NCBI RefSeq assembly: GCF_000378465.1
Contig: NZ_KB899930.1
Coordinates: forward strand, 6,165-70,164
DNA length: 64,000 nucleotides
Reading direction: 5' to 3'
Source of the DNA: Elioraea tepidiphila DSM 17972
GTDB taxonomy: Bacteria > Pseudomonadota > Alphaproteobacteria > Acetobacterales > Acetobacteraceae
The number at the start of each line of letters is the position of its first letter. Position 1 is the first letter of the stretch. A program made the translations under genes and the position numbers. The notes below the pieces were generated by a model. It saw only the letters and a program-made list of their open reading frames with translations, had not been told where the DNA came from and did no database searches. Positions 1-8,984 of the stretch are shown in pieces.

Positions 1-83
1 ACCGGCTTCAGGGCGGGGGCGACACCACCGAGGCGGACCTTGCCGGCATCCAGCGTGGGAGAGGCGTTGAGGGTGTTGGTCAT
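1..83 (-). CDS. unknown protein, N-terminal fragment (cut by window edge)
   Basis: Only the first 27 codons are inside the window. The ATG at 83-81 is preceded by a strong Shine-Dalgarno (GAAGGAG, about 6 bases upstream), which is the main reason to call it. The visible peptide begins MTNTLNASPTLDAGKVRLGG and is followed by an Ala/Pro-rich stretch. I do not recognise the family, and the fragment shows no signal peptide or membrane segment. A possible promoter lies at 222-250 on the same strand, which would give an untranslated leader of about 130 bases. Confidence 0.55.
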   Translation of the reverse strand, partial: MTNTLNASPTLDAGKVRLGGVAPALKP

Positions 84-437
84 GAAGATCTCCTTCGGTC
101 GTCTCTCAGACTGCAGGTTCTTGCTTTGTTCCAGATTGCGCCCGCGAGAACCGGTGACTGGGTGGGCGACTGGGCTGGGTGAGCAAGGCGGCGAGGCAGT
201 CCTTCCCGCCGGATGGACGTGAACGTAACAGGAACTTTTGCCGGTTGCAAGAGACTAATCCTACAACCGACACGCGCCGTCATTGCGCCGTGGCCCGCGC
301 TCTCTCCGTCATGGCAACTAATCACGGCCGCTGACGACGATCTCACGCGCGAACCCCCGGATTGTTACGGCACTCTTCTAGCACGGACTGTTTCAAAATG
401 GACCGCGTCGGCCCCTGCCGGCGCGGATGGGGAAGTC
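84..437. other. intergenic region with no convincing gene
   Basis: This 354-base gap has lower GC than its surroundings and separates a leftward gene from a rightward one, so it should carry divergent promoters. Short open frames exist on both strands but lack ribosome sites and typical codon bias. Apart from the minus-strand promoter candidate at 222-250 I see no tRNA, repeat or strong hairpin. Confidence 0.5.
222..250 (-). promoter_or_regulatory. candidate sigma70-type promoter for the leftward gene
   Basis: On the minus strand TTGCAA (250-245) is followed after 17 bases by TACGTT (227-222), a plausible -35/-10 pair with ideal spacing. It would start a transcript near 214 towards the gene beginning at 83. 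The -10 box is a weak match, so this is a candidate only. Confidence 0.35.
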
Positions 438-734
438 ATGCGCAGGGCTGGTGAAGAAACCGTCGCCATCCAGGGCGACCGCGTGCTGATCGAAGTGCTC
501 GCCGCCGCGCAGCGTTTCGCGGCCTGGTACGCCGAATACCTCTCGCGCGACGCCGCCGGCCCGGCGCGGGACGATGGGGACGGCGAGCTCGTCGCGAGCA
601 AGCTGCAGCACGCGGTGTTCGATCTCATGGCGGCGGTGCACGAAATGAACCGTCACTGCACCGCGCCCGCGCGTGAGCGGAGCATCACCGCCGAGCCCGT
701 GCGCACACGGCTGACAGACGACGCCTTGCACTGA
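438..734 (+). CDS. hypothetical protein, 98 aa
   Basis: The reading frame from ATG 438 has the strong G/C third-position bias of real genes here and a GGGGAAG motif just upstream. The same frame stays open further upstream to 213, but that part lacks the bias, so the shorter start was chosen. The product is a small soluble protein rich in Ala, Arg and Glu, with a central amphipathic stretch that includes RFAAWYAEYLSR. There is no signal peptide or membrane helix. I do not recognise the family. It stands alone between a divergent leftward gene and the convergent ycjF-like gene. Confidence 0.5.
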   Translation: MRRAGEETVAIQGDRVLIEVLAAAQRFAAWYAEYLSRDAAGPARDDGDGELVASKLQHAVFDLMAAVHEMNRHCTAPARERSITAEPVRTRLTDDALH

Positions 735-772
735 GGCGAGCCGGGTGCCGGCCCGGCCCTACCGGTCCCTGG

Positions 773-1615
773 TCACGGCCCGGTCTGGTGGAGCGGGCGG
801 CAGGCGCGCTTCGCCAGCGCGCCGATGCGCGCGATCCGCTGCGCCGCCACCCCGGCGACCCCGGCATCGGCGAGCCCCGGGATCGCGCCCACCGCCCGCG
901 CCGCAGCGCCCGCCACCGCATCGGCCGCCCCGATCGCCCCCGCCTCGCCCAGCACCCGCCGCGCGAGCCGCCAGGTCGCCGCCGCCCCCGGGGCGAGTCC
1001 GTAGATCGCCGCGATCCGCCGGATCAGCGCGAACCCTTGCGCCGCGAACCAGAGCGTGTCGAGCAGCGCCGAGGGCAGCACGAACACGCCACCCGCCATG
1101 CGCAGGCAGGCGCGCCGGATCGCCGCATCCGCCTGAGCGTCCAGCGGGGCAAGCACGTGCTGCGCGAACAGCGCCGCCCGCCGGTCCGGGTCGTTGACGC
1201 CGCGCGCCACGCCGCGCCAGAGCGCGATCGGGCGCGCGAGACGCGGGTCCTTCTCCATGACCTCTGCCGCGCGGTCCGGATCGCCCGCCACCGCCTCGAC
1301 GCGGGCGAGCCGCCTGAGCCCGCGCCACTCGCGCCAGGCCAGCAGCACGAGCACGAGCGCCAACGCCGCGACCAGCGTCGCGGCCATCCAGCCCTGGGTG
1401 GCGCTCGCGGCGAAGCGCGCTTCGACGAAGGCCCAGAGATCGAGCGCGACCAGCCCCAGCGCCGCCACCACCGCGAGCGCGACGAGCCAGCCGAGGCCGC
1501 GCCGCCGCGGCGGTTCAGGCGGCGGCGCCTCGGGCAGCGCCTCAAGCTCGTCGGCGATCCGCGCGGCCTCGGCATCGAGCAGGCGGCGGCGCGCGCCGGG
1601 GGGCTCGCCGCTCAC
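773..1615 (-). CDS. ycjF: YcjF-type DUF697 (TIGR01620) inner-membrane protein
   Basis: This is a 280-residue protein with a proline-rich N-terminus, two hydrophobic helices at about residues 40-62 and 77-95, and a C-terminal helical DUF697-like region (motif DTLWFAAQGF near 180-190). YcjF and YcjX are commonly adjacent; YcjX is a predicted P-loop protein, and their shared role is poorly known (stress or phage-shock associated in enterobacteria). The GTG start at 1615-1613 overlaps the ycjX stop as GTGA, so the two are translationally coupled. The assignment rests on membrane topology, conserved residues and the ycjX neighbour. Confidence 0.8.
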   Translation of the reverse strand: MSGEPPGARRRLLDAEAARIADELEALPEAPPPEPPRRRGLGWLVALAVVAALGLVALDLWAFVEARFAASATQGWMAATLVAALALVLVLLAWREWRGLRRLARVEAVAGDPDRAAEVMEKDPRLARPIALWRGVARGVNDPDRRAALFAQHVLAPLDAQADAAIRRACLRMAGGVFVLPSALLDTLWFAAQGFALIRRIAAIYGLAPGAAATWRLARRVLGEAGAIGAADAVAGAAARAVGAIPGLADAGVAGVAAQRIARIGALAKRACRPLHQTGP

Positions 1616-3003
1616 GCGAACACCTCCGGCAACGCCGCGGCGAGCACGCGATCCAGGTTGAGGTGGCGCAGGCCCCGTTCCGGATCGATCGCCGGCGGGG
1701 CGAACACCGGCACGGCATAGCGGCGGTCGAACCACGCCGCGGAGGGCGTCTCCACCGGAATGCCGCCGGCGAACCAGAACGCCTCGCGTCCGCCGCCCTC
1801 CACCAGCCCCTCCACCGCTTCGACCGTGCGGCCGCGATCCTCGAGCGTGGTGTCGCGCGTGCAGGCCGCCGCCGCGACCGCCAGCGTCGCGCCGTTGCCG
1901 CCGACGAGATGGCGCAGCAGCGCGGCGAGCTGGCCGCGCTGGCTCTCGGGCACGTAATCGGCCTTGGTCGCGGCATAGACCGGGCGCGGCGGATGGCGCG
2001 CGAGCCCCAGCCGCGCAAGCCAGCCACCCTCGGGCCGCAGGGCTGCCGCGATGTCGGCGAGTGCGCTGCGCGTGTCGGCGAAGCTCGCCGCCCCGGAGGC
2101 GAGCGCGCGAAACAGGTCGACCAGCACGATCTGCGCATCGAACCGCGCCATGTGCGGGGCGAGGAACTCGGCGCGGGTGCGGCGCAGATACTCGTCGTAA
2201 TGCGCGCGCATCGTCGCCCACAGGCTGCCCGCGCGCGGCGACCCACCGGCCGGCAGGGGCAGGGGGCAGAACAGCAGGAACGGCATCCCCGCCCAGGCAT
2301 CGGGATTCAGGAACCGCCCGGGTGTGAGCAACGCCAGCCCCGCCTCGTCGCGGCAGCGGCGCAGATAGAGGGTGTAGGCCTCGGCCAGCCGCGCCAGCAC
2401 GGCGTGCTCGGCCGCCGCCTGCGGGTCGAGCCCGGCCAGCGCACCCCGCCACGCGGCGGCCCGTTCCGCCCGCGGCGCCTCCTCGGCGCGCGCCAGTTCC
2501 GCCGCCGACCACGCCTCGAAGCTGCGGCCGAGCAGGGGCAGGTCGAGCAGCCACTCGCCCGGATAGTCCACCACCTCCAGCCGCACCGCGCGCCGGGACG
2601 GCCCGAGCTGCCGGCCGAGCCAGCCGGGCGACGGCGTCATCACCTCCAGCGACAGCGCGAGCTTGGTGAGCCGCGTGGTGGGCTCCGGCCAGCGCGCCTC
2701 GCCCGACAGGGCGGCGAGGGCGGAGCGGAGCGGAAACAGGGGCGCGTCGGTCACCGTCAGCCCGGCCTCCTGCACCGCCACCACCCGGCCCTCGGCGACC
2801 GCCGGCAGCCCCGCCATCCGGCGCGGATCGCGGGGTGCGGCCATCAGGTTCGCCGCAAGTGCGGTGACGAACACCGTCTTGCCGGCGCGGCTCAGCCCCG
2901 TGACGGCGAGGCGGACCGTCTCCTCCGGCGCGCCGAGCAGCAGGCGGCGCAGCGCGCCGGCGGCCGCCCGCGCCTCGGCGATCGGGTCGGGAACCGCGAT
3001 CAG
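1612..3003 (-). CDS. ycjX: YcjX-family (DUF463) P-loop ATP/GTP-binding protein
   Basis: This 463-residue protein is close to the usual family length. The Walker A motif GLSRAGKT lies at residues 36-43, a DYPGEWLLDLPLL segment (the family's conserved Walker B-like region) follows, and the C-terminal part is typical of DUF463. No ATG, GTG or TTG exists near the expected N-terminus. The best start is CTG at 3003-3001, which overlaps the upstream GST stop as CTGA and has GAGG four bases upstream. The first in-frame ATG lies past the P-loop and would destroy the domain. It is coupled to ycjF downstream. Function is inferred by family only. Confidence 0.85.
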   Translation of the reverse strand: MIAVPDPIAEARAAAGALRRLLLGAPEETVRLAVTGLSRAGKTVFVTALAANLMAAPRDPRRMAGLPAVAEGRVVAVQEAGLTVTDAPLFPLRSALAALSGEARWPEPTTRLTKLALSLEVMTPSPGWLGRQLGPSRRAVRLEVVDYPGEWLLDLPLLGRSFEAWSAAELARAEEAPRAERAAAWRGALAGLDPQAAAEHAVLARLAEAYTLYLRRCRDEAGLALLTPGRFLNPDAWAGMPFLLFCPLPLPAGGSPRAGSLWATMRAHYDEYLRRTRAEFLAPHMARFDAQIVLVDLFRALASGAASFADTRSALADIAAALRPEGGWLARLGLARHPPRPVYAATKADYVPESQRGQLAALLRHLVGGNGATLAVAAAACTRDTTLEDRGRTVEAVEGLVEGGGREAFWFAGGIPVETPSAAWFDRRYAVPVFAPPAIDPERGLRHLNLDRVLAAALPEVFA

Positions 3004-3620
3004 GCCGCCTCGCGCATGTTGCGCGCGCGCAGCGCCGCCGGCCGGTTCAGGCAGCGGTCGAGCCACGCCTTCACCTTCGGGAACGGCGCGAGGTCGAAGC
3101 TGTTGAACCAGGCCGTGTAGAGCACGCAGGAGACCTGGAGGTCGGCCACGGAATAGGCGGCGCCGAGCAGATAGTCGCGGCCGGCGAGGCAGGTCTCCAG
3201 CACGCCGAGCGCCGCTTTCAGCTTCTCGGCACCGACGGCGGCGAGTGCCGCGTCGCGCTGATCGGCCGGGCGCACGAAGGTGTTGTAGGCCCACTGCATC
3301 TGCGCCGGCTCGATCTCGGTCGCCGTCCAGAGCGTCCATTGGAATACCCGGCCCTCGTCCTCGATCGTGCGCGGCCAGAGATCGCCGTACTTGCGCAGCA
3401 GGTAGAGATTGATCGCCAGGCTCTCGAACAGCACCGTGTCGCCGTCCACCAGCGCGGGGATCTTGGCGTTCGGGTTGATCGCGCGGAACGCGGCCGTCTT
3501 CACGCCCTCGGTGAAGTCGGTGGGCACGAGCTCGTACTCCACCCGCGCCTCCTCGGCCGCCATCAGGCAGCGGAAGGCGCGCGAACGGGGAATGCCGTAG
3601 ATCTTCACGGGGCCGGGCAT
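3000..3620 (-). CDS. glutathione S-transferase family protein
   Basis: This 206-residue protein has an N-terminal thioredoxin-fold GST domain (motif NPNAKIPALVDGD near residues 51-63, then the ES dipeptide that binds the gamma-glutamyl group) and an all-helical C-terminal domain with the YSVADLQVS motif near 155. These features place it among cytosolic GSTs that conjugate or reduce electrophiles with glutathione; the substrate cannot be told. The ATG at 3620 follows a short leader. The gene heads a leftward group with ycjX and ycjF, and its stop codon overlaps the ycjX start. Confidence 0.88.
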   Translation of the reverse strand: MPGPVKIYGIPRSRAFRCLMAAEEARVEYELVPTDFTEGVKTAAFRAINPNAKIPALVDGDTVLFESLAINLYLLRKYGDLWPRTIEDEGRVFQWTLWTATEIEPAQMQWAYNTFVRPADQRDAALAAVGAEKLKAALGVLETCLAGRDYLLGAAYSVADLQVSCVLYTAWFNSFDLAPFPKVKAWLDRCLNRPAALRARNMREAA

Positions 3621-3733
3621 GCGTCGTGGTCCTCGGGGGTTTGCGGATGGATGGCCGAGCCTAGCCCGCCGGGTGCCGCACGTCATCCGGGCGCCCGCTT
3701 GCGCCCGCCCTGGCGCTCGGCCATCTCTGCCGT

Positions 3734-4402
3734 GTGACCGCGTCCTCCTTCGCCCTCGACACGCCCTCGGGCCGCCTCCGCGCCTGGGCTGACGCGCTGT
3801 TCGTCGACCACGCGGTGCTGCGGCTCGGCTGGCGCAACCGCGGCGTGGTGGAGGCGGGGCGGCTCTATCGCTCCAACCAGCCGCTGCCGTTCCAGCTCGC
3901 GCTGGAGGCAAGGCGCGGCATCCGCACGGTGCTGAACCTGCGCGGCCGGCGCGACTGCGGTTCGGACGCGCTGGCGCGCGAGGCCTGCGCGCGGCTCGGC
4001 ATGACGATGATCGACGCGCCGTTCGAGAGCCGCGGCGCGCCGCACAAGGACCGGATCCTGCGCCTGGCCGGGCTGTTCGACACCATCGCCTATCCCGCGC
4101 TGATCCACTGCAAGTCGGGCGCCGACCGGGCCGGGCTGGTCGCGGCGATCTATCTGCTGCTGCGCGGCCATCCGGCCGAGGAGGCGGCGCGGCAGCTCTC
4201 CTGGCGCTACGGCCATGTCGCCGCCGGCAAGACCGGCATCCTCGACGCGTTCCTCGATCGCTACGCGGCGGCGCAGGCGGAGAGCGGGATCGGTTTCCTC
4301 GACTGGGTGCGCGGCCCCTATGACGAACAGGCGCTGCGCGAGGACTTCCACGCCGGCCGCGTCGGCACCTTCATCACCGACCGTCTGCTGCGGCGGGAGT
4401 AG
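3734..4402 (+). CDS. tyrosine/dual-specificity phosphatase-like protein
   Basis: This 222-residue protein carries the Cys-x5-Arg phosphatase signature HCKSGADRAG at residues 125-134, with C126 as nucleophile and R132 as phosphate-binding residue. An upstream Asp-containing segment (APFESRGAPHKD) could supply the general acid. It resembles the bacterial DSP/Siw14-like group, so substrates could be phosphotyrosine proteins, phosphoinositides or inositol phosphates; the sequence does not decide. The start is GTG 3734. The last 29 bases overlap, tail to tail, the end of the ABC exporter on the other strand. Confidence 0.85.
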   Translation: MTASSFALDTPSGRLRAWADALFVDHAVLRLGWRNRGVVEAGRLYRSNQPLPFQLALEARRGIRTVLNLRGRRDCGSDALAREACARLGMTMIDAPFESRGAPHKDRILRLAGLFDTIAYPALIHCKSGADRAGLVAAIYLLLRGHPAEEAARQLSWRYGHVAAGKTGILDAFLDRYAAAQAESGIGFLDWVRGPYDEQALREDFHAGRVGTFITDRLLRRE

Positions 4403-6152
4403 CCTCCGCCTCGAAGGCCTGGGCCGCGACCAGCCGCGCATAGGCGCCGCCCCGCGCGAGCAGCGCCTCGTGCGGCCCGTCCTCGACCACGCGGCCGCCC
4501 TCCAGCACGACGATCCGATCGGCCGCGCGCACAGTCGAGAGCCGGTGCGCGATCACCACCGTGGTGCGCCCGGCGCGCAGCCGCTCGAGTGCAGCCTGCA
4601 CGCGCGCTTCCGTCTCGGCATCGAGCGCGCTGGTCGCCTCGTCGAGCAGCAGGATGCGCGGATCGCGCAAGAGCGCGCGGGCCAGCGCGATGCGCTGGCG
4701 CTGCCCGCCGGAGAGCCGCAGGCCACGATCGCCGACGCGCGTCGCGTAGCCCTCGGGCAGCGCGGCGATGAACGCATGCGCCTCGGCGGCGCGCGCGGCC
4801 GCCTCGATCTCGGCCTCCGTCGCGTCGAGCCGGCCGAAGGCGATGTTGGCGCGCACCGTGTCGTCGAACAGCACCACCTCCTGGGTGACGAGTGCGATCG
4901 CGCGGCGGAGCGACGCGAGCGTGACGCCGCGCAGGTCCTGCCCGTCGATCAGCACGCGGCCTTCGGTCGGGTCGGTGAAGCGGGGGATCAGGTTGACCAG
5001 CGTGGTCTTGCCGGCCCCCGAGGCGCCGACCACCGCGACCGTGGTTCCGGGTGGGATGTCGAGCGACACGTCGTGCAGGGCGGGTCCGTCGCTGCCGTAG
5101 TGGAACGAGACGCGCTCGAACACGATCCGCCCCGGCCCGGACCCGAGCGGCACCGCATCCGCCGCGTCGGCGACGCGGGGAGCCTCATCGATCAGGGCGA
5201 AGCAGCGCGCGACCGCCGCCGCCCCCTCCTGCAAGGCGACCGAGAGTGTGCCCAGCGCCCGCATCGGCCGCGCGGCGATCAACAGGGCGGCGACGAAGCC
5301 GGTGAACTGTCCGGCCGAGGCCGCGCCCGAGGCGATGCGCCAGCCCGCGAAGGCGATCACGCCGGCGACCGCGACCCCGCCCATCGCCTCCAGCACCGGA
5401 TCGACCCGCGCGCGGCCGCGCACCACGCGCATCAGCGAGTCGAACCAGGTGCGGAACGCCCGCCCGGCGCGCTGGCGTTCGTAGTCCTCGAGCCCGTAGG
5501 CGCGCACCATGCGCGCGCCTGCGAGGCTTTCGGTGAGCAGCGCGACGACCTCGCCCGCCTGCTCCTGCTGCGCCTTCGACGCGCGACGCATGCGCGTGCC
5601 GATCGCGTTGATGGGGATGACCGCGATCGGCACGACCAGTAGGGCGAAGACCGTCAGCACCCAGTCGAGCCAGAGCATCGCCGCGACCAGCGCGACCACG
5701 GTGAGCGCATCAACCACGCCGGAGACGGCGCGCGAGAGGCTCTCGCGGATCACCGCGACATCGTTGGTAAAGCGGGATACGAAGCGGCCGGTGGGCTCGG
5801 CCTGGAGCCGCGCGAGATCGGCGGCGAGCAGCCGGTCGAACATGGCGCGCTGCAGCGACAGCACGACGCTGAGCACCACGCGCTGCATCAGCACCACCTG
5901 CGCGTATTGCGCGGCGGCCTTGGCGCAGACCACGAGGATCGCGACCAGCGGCACGAGCCAGATCACGCGCGCGTCGCGCGCCTCGAACAGCCGGTAGGCC
6001 CAGTCGATCACAACGGGGTAGAGGCCGGTCGCACCCGACACCACCGCCATCAGCGCGAACACGGCGAGCAGGCGGCGGGACTCGCCGCGCGCGTGGTCGC
6101 GCCAGAGACGGCGGCCGAGCAGGCCGAGCGCGGGATCGGCGGGGCGGGTCAT
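4374..6152 (-). CDS. ABC exporter, fused permease and ATPase (MsbA/lipid A exporter-like)
   Basis: This 592-residue half-transporter has an N-terminal six-helix ABC membrane domain (about residues 25-310) and a C-terminal ATPase with Walker A GASGAGKT at 376-383, signature LSGGQ at 480-484 and Walker B ILLLDEA at 500-506. The layout is that of MsbA-type exporters of lipids or drugs, working as a homodimer in the inner membrane. It starts 25 bases after the TRAP large-subunit gene in the same direction, so it is probably co-transcribed with dctPQM. Substrate is not determined. Confidence 0.9.
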   Translation of the reverse strand: MTRPADPALGLLGRRLWRDHARGESRRLLAVFALMAVVSGATGLYPVVIDWAYRLFEARDARVIWLVPLVAILVVCAKAAAQYAQVVLMQRVVLSVVLSLQRAMFDRLLAADLARLQAEPTGRFVSRFTNDVAVIRESLSRAVSGVVDALTVVALVAAMLWLDWVLTVFALLVVPIAVIPINAIGTRMRRASKAQQEQAGEVVALLTESLAGARMVRAYGLEDYERQRAGRAFRTWFDSLMRVVRGRARVDPVLEAMGGVAVAGVIAFAGWRIASGAASAGQFTGFVAALLIAARPMRALGTLSVALQEGAAAVARCFALIDEAPRVADAADAVPLGSGPGRIVFERVSFHYGSDGPALHDVSLDIPPGTTVAVVGASGAGKTTLVNLIPRFTDPTEGRVLIDGQDLRGVTLASLRRAIALVTQEVVLFDDTVRANIAFGRLDATEAEIEAAARAAEAHAFIAALPEGYATRVGDRGLRLSGGQRQRIALARALLRDPRILLLDEATSALDAETEARVQAALERLRAGRTTVVIAHRLSTVRAADRIVVLEGGRVVEDGPHEALLARGGAYARLVAAQAFEAEATPAAADGR

Positions 6153-6177
6153 GCGCGCCTCATAGCACGCGCGCTCA

Positions 6178-7461
6178 CTACCCCAGCACCAGCCGCGGCA
6201 GCCAGATCGCGAGCGGCGGGTAGAGCGTCACCGCCAGCAGCACCGCGACCAGCGGCGCGAGCCAGGGCACGATCGCGCGCGAGAGGCGGTCGAAGGGCAT
6301 GCCGGCGATGCGCGCGGTGACGAACAGTACGATGCCGACCGGCGGGGTGATCGTGCCGATCATCAGGTTCAGCACGAAGATCAGCCCGAAATGCACCGGG
6401 TCGATGCCGAAGCCGGCGGCGGCGGGCACCAGGATCGGCACCAGCACCAGCATCGCCGCGATCGCCTCCATCACCATGCCGACCAGCAGCAGCACGAGGT
6501 TCACCGCGAGCAGGAACAGCAGCGGATCGCCGACGGTCGCGACGATCATCGGCCCCAGCATCTGCGGAATGCGCGAGAGCGAGAGGCACCAGGCGAGCGC
6601 GGTCGCGGTCATCAGCAGTGCGAGCACCACGCCCGTGGTCTCGACCGTCTCGGCGAGCAGGCGCGGCAGATGCGCAAGCGGCAGGGAGCGGTAGATGACG
6701 AGCCCCAGCAGCAGCGCGTAGCCGGCCGCCACGGCCGCCGCCTCGGTCGGGGTGAACAGGCCCGAGATCAGCCCACCGAACAGGATCACCGGCGTCAGCA
6801 GCGACAGGAACGCCTCGGCGAAGGCGCGTGCCAGCGTGCGCATACCCGGGAAGGGCTCGCGCGGCAGGCCCTTGCGGCGGGAGACGACCACGACCAGCGC
6901 CATGAGTGCGCCCGCCATCAGCAGGCCCGGGATCACGCCGGCGAGGAACAGCGCGCCGATCGACACGTCCGCGCTCACCGCATAGATCACCATCGGCAGC
7001 GAGGGCGGAATGATCGGCCCGATCGTCGCCGAAGCGGCCGTGACCGAGGCGGCGGTCTCGTCGTCGTAGCCGGCATCGCGCATCGCCTTGATCTCGATCG
7101 TGCCGATGCCGCCGGCATCCGCCACCGCCGAGCCCGACATGCCGGCGAAGATCACGGAGGCGAGGATGTTGGCGTGGCAGAGCCCGCCGCGCAGCCAGCC
7201 GACCGCGGCGGTGGCGAAACGGAAGATCCGCTCCGTCACGCCCGAGGCGTTCATCACGTTGCCCATCAGGATGAACAGGGGGGCTGCGAGCAGCGGGAAG
7301 GAGTTCGCAGCCTGCGCCATCTTCTGCGGCACGATGCCGAGCGGAATCCCCGCCTGCCAGACGAAGGCGAAGGAGGCAAGGCCGAGCCCCGCGAACAGCG
7401 GCAGGCCGAGGAACAGCGAGACGAGCCAGAGCCCGAGCACGACCAGCATCGTCTCGGTCAC
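6178..7461 (-). CDS. dctM: TRAP transporter large permease subunit (DctM family)
   Basis: This 427-residue protein is very hydrophobic throughout (about 12 helices), with hallmark DctM segments including PLFILMGNVMNASGVTERIF near residues 55-75 and a TPTEAAAVAAGYALLLG motif near 250. It is the ion-coupled channel subunit of a tripartite TRAP importer. GTG 7461-7459 overlaps the dctQ stop as GTGA; an ATG four codons later is an alternative. With dctQ and dctP it forms a complete TRAP system. Confidence 0.93.
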   Translation of the reverse strand: MTETMLVVLGLWLVSLFLGLPLFAGLGLASFAFVWQAGIPLGIVPQKMAQAANSFPLLAAPLFILMGNVMNASGVTERIFRFATAAVGWLRGGLCHANILASVIFAGMSGSAVADAGGIGTIEIKAMRDAGYDDETAASVTAASATIGPIIPPSLPMVIYAVSADVSIGALFLAGVIPGLLMAGALMALVVVVSRRKGLPREPFPGMRTLARAFAEAFLSLLTPVILFGGLISGLFTPTEAAAVAAGYALLLGLVIYRSLPLAHLPRLLAETVETTGVVLALLMTATALAWCLSLSRIPQMLGPMIVATVGDPLLFLLAVNLVLLLVGMVMEAIAAMLVLVPILVPAAAGFGIDPVHFGLIFVLNLMIGTITPPVGIVLFVTARIAGMPFDRLSRAIVPWLAPLVAVLLAVTLYPPLAIWLPRLVLG

Positions 7462-7931
7462 GGCAGGCGCTCCCGCCGCAGGAGCGACGCGATCTCCGCG
7501 AGCGAGGTGAGAATCAGCCCCACAGCGGCGATCGGCACCGGGATGTAGAGCAGCGCGGAGGGGACCGGCAGGCTCACCCACTCGACGTCCCAGTTGCGCT
7601 CGATCAGCGACGGCCCCTCGCGCAGGAGCAGCGCCGCGAACACGATGACGAGCGCGTGCAGCGCGATCGTGAGCGCCGTGCGCGCACCGGTCGGCAGCAG
7701 GTTCAGCACCGCCTCGATGCGGATATGCGAGCCGTTGCGCGCGGCGATCACCAGGCCGACGAAGCCGGTCCAGACCAGCAGGTGCTGCGCGGCCTCCTCG
7801 GTCCAGGCGAGCGGATGGGCGAAGGCGCGCGCGCCTACTCCAAGCAGCACCGTCAGCAGGAGCGTGAGCAGCAGAGCCGCGGCCGAGGCGGCGAGGACCT
7901 GCCCCGCCGCCGCGCCGAGACGCGCGATCAA
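7458..7931 (-). CDS. dctQ: TRAP transporter small permease subunit (DctQ family)
   Basis: This 157-residue membrane protein has four predicted helices, the DctQ arrangement, with the family segment WTGFVGLVIAARNGSHIRIE near residues 48-67. It bridges the periplasmic binding protein and the large permease. The start is TTG at 7931-7929, overlapping the dctP stop as TTGA; no ATG or GTG lies at the expected N-terminus. The overlap implies coupled translation with dctP. Confidence 0.88.
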   Translation of the reverse strand: MIARLGAAAGQVLAASAAALLLTLLLTVLLGVGARAFAHPLAWTEEAAQHLLVWTGFVGLVIAARNGSHIRIEAVLNLLPTGARTALTIALHALVIVFAALLLREGPSLIERNWDVEWVSLPVPSALLYIPVPIAAVGLILTSLAEIASLLRRERLP

Positions 7932-8911
7932 AGGGCTGCGAGCGTGTCGAAGGTGCCCTGGCCCCAGCGATCCGCGAACTGCGCCGGGACCTTCGCCAGG
8001 ACGGGCGCACGGAAAGACGCCACATCCACCTCGATCACCTCCATGCCGGCAGCCTTCAGTGTCGCAACGAGTTCGCCCTCCTGGCGCGCGAGCTCGGCAT
8101 CCTGCCATTGCGCGGCCGAGGCGATCGCGGCCTCCAGCGCGTCGCGGTCGGGGCTGGCGAGCGAGCGCCAGAACGCCTCGTTCACGATCGGCATGCGCGG
8201 GGTGATGATGTGGCCGGTGAGCACGAGATGCTTCTGCACCTCGAACAGCTTCGCCGAGTGGATGGTCGGCAGCGGGTTCTCCTGCCCGTCCACGGCCCCC
8301 TGCGCGAGCGCCAGATAGAGCTCGGGGAAGGCGATCGGCGTCGGCCGGCCGCCCCAGGCCTCGACCATGGCGCGGAACACATCGACGGGCGGCACGCGCA
8401 GGCGGAACCCGGCCATGTCGCCCACCGCGCGCACGGGCTTGGCGGCCGAGGAGGTCAGGTGGCGCTTGCCGTAATAGGTGATGCCGATCATGCGCATGCC
8501 CCGCCGCGCGACGAGCTGCTCGTTCAGCCGCGCGAAGATCGGCGTGGCCGCGACCTTCGCCATGTGCGCGGCATCGCGCCACAGATACGGCGCCTCGATC
8601 ACCGAGAGCGGCGGCAGGAAGGCGGCGAGCGCGCCGGCGCCGTCGGTGGTGAACTGCAGCGCGCCGGTCGAGACCGCCTCCATCATGTCGCGCCCGGAGC
8701 CGAGCTGGCCGCCGGGGAAGGACTGGATCTCCAGCCGCCCGGCCGTCTTCTCGCGCACCTCGCGCGCGATCCGCTCCACCATCTGCACCTGCGGATGGTT
8801 GGCGGGCAAGAGCTCGCCCCAGCGGATCGCGCGCGGCTGGGCGCGCAGCGGGAGCGGGGCGGCGAGGGCTGCGGAAGCGCCGAGCACGGCGCGGCGCGTC
8901 ATCCTGGTCAT
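7928..8911 (-). CDS. dctP: TRAP transporter solute-binding protein (DctP family)
   Basis: This 327-residue protein begins with a twin-arginine-like signal (RR at residues 6-7 followed by a hydrophobic run), then a DctP fold. Conserved features include PGGQLGSGRDMMEAVSTGAL near residue 66, RLRVPPVDVF near 151 with the substrate-carboxylate-binding Arg, and the GAVDGQENPLPTI segment near 188. TRAP binding proteins mostly capture organic acids in the periplasm. It is the first gene of the dctPQM-exporter group. Confidence 0.92.
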   Translation of the reverse strand: MTRMTRRAVLGASAALAAPLPLRAQPRAIRWGELLPANHPQVQMVERIAREVREKTAGRLEIQSFPGGQLGSGRDMMEAVSTGALQFTTDGAGALAAFLPPLSVIEAPYLWRDAAHMAKVAATPIFARLNEQLVARRGMRMIGITYYGKRHLTSSAAKPVRAVGDMAGFRLRVPPVDVFRAMVEAWGGRPTPIAFPELYLALAQGAVDGQENPLPTIHSAKLFEVQKHLVLTGHIITPRMPIVNEAFWRSLASPDRDALEAAIASAAQWQDAELARQEGELVATLKAAGMEVIEVDVASFRAPVLAKVPAQFADRWGQGTFDTLAAL

Positions 8912-8984
8912 CGGCGTTTCCTCGTCTGTTGCGCCATCGTGGCGACCGCGGAGCGTAGCCGGGCCGCGCGCGGCGTCAACGCGC

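Noticed and set aside
213-437. N-terminal extension of the 98-aa hypothetical protein
   Set aside because: The frame is open, but base composition is lower in GC, third-position bias is absent and no ribosome site precedes the upstream ATG.
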